NCBI GenBank assembly: GCA_023489425.1
Contig: JAMDCG010000070.1
Span: 1-23,568 of the forward strand
Direction: 5' to 3'
Source: Thermoplasmatota archaeon
GTDB taxonomy: Archaea; Thermoplasmatota; Thermoplasmata; Thermoplasmatales; Thermoplasmataceae
Length of the DNA stretch: 23,568 nt
Shown: positions 23,475-23,568 of the stretch, piece by piece
Layout of the letters: each line of letters opens with the position of its first letter
Position numbering within the stretch: position 1 is the first letter of the stretch
Program-made: the position numbers and the translations under genes
Notes under the pieces: model-generated
Told to the model about the DNA's origin: nothing
What the model saw: only the letters and a program-made list of their open reading frames with translations
Databases searched by the model: none

Positions 23475-23568
23475 TCAAAGTCGAGATTATAAAAGTAAGA
23501 GGGAAAAGGAAATACATGGTTCTGAGATTAAAAAGTGATGGCACTTTTTCTCTCAGAGTATCCAGTCA
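23471..23568 (+). CDS. Start of an unidentified gene cut by the window edge
   Basis: The frame begins with ATG at 23471 and stays open to the last base, giving 32 residues rich in Lys/Arg with beta-type pattern (VEIIKVRGKRKYMVLRLK). No family can be recognised. It overlaps the upstream 22-codon ORF by four bases and has no strong ribosome-binding site of its own, so it may depend on coupling to that ORF. Confidence 0.4.
   Translation, partial: MIKVEIIKVRGKRKYMVLRLKSDGTFSLRVSS

Noticed and set aside
1..23568. tRNA, rRNA, CRISPR array or intact insertion sequence
   Set aside because: I looked for regularly spaced repeats, tRNA-like cloverleaf ends and transposase motifs and saw none; covariance-model searches were not possible here.

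Overview
The window reads as the chromosome of a thermoacidophilic archaeon, most likely Thermoplasmatales. The DNA is AT-rich. Archaeal TATA boxes sit about 25-31 nt upstream of many first ATGs, which is the geometry of leaderless transcripts. Genes inside operons instead carry GAGGTGAT-like ribosome-binding sites and often start with TTG, GTG or even CTG. The protein families agree: a TrmB-type regulator, a LacS-like GH1 glycosidase, GH12 endoglucanases of archaeal type, an anchored family 5 solute-binding protein, and a BadF-type sugar kinase. The lineage is inferred from these features; no 16S or other marker gene is present.

Layout. 1-2959: the 3' part of a DadA-like FAD amino-acid oxidoreductase, a convergent Gfo/Idh/MocA dehydrogenase, and a divergent MFS-type transporter. 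2960-3402: non-coding. 3394-15085: a coherent beta-glucan (cellulose-like) utilisation locus made of a TrmB-family regulator, a GH12 enzyme without a signal peptide, a GH1 beta-glycosidase, an aldo/keto reductase, a five-gene Opp/Dpp-type ABC importer on the minus strand (binding protein, two permeases, two ATPases), and a second GH12 enzyme with an N-terminal membrane anchor. 15086-15810: a hairpin terminator, a probable 68-aa membrane protein, and otherwise no gene I can support. 15811-18500, minus strand: an ABC-2-like membrane protein with a large external domain, and a BadF-family sugar kinase (KDG kinase or amino-sugar kinase). 18663-20684: an M13 (neprilysin/PepO-like) metallopeptidase without a signal peptide. 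20777-23382: an overlapping four-gene operon of ABC ATPase, ABC-2 permease, membrane protein and winged-helix regulator. The right edge holds a 22-aa ORF with a strong ribosome-binding site that overlaps the start of a gene running off the window.

How it fits together (inference). The anchored GH12 cuts beta-1,4-glucan outside the cell, and the binding protein with the Opp-type transporter brings in oligosaccharides. The second GH12 and GH1 trim them to glucose in the cytoplasm, and TrmB senses sugars and controls the set. A short motif (GGTAGTAT / TACTA-TAGTA) near the promoters of these transcription units is a candidate operator. The BadF-type kinase may act downstream, since the Thermoplasma KDG kinase belongs to that family.
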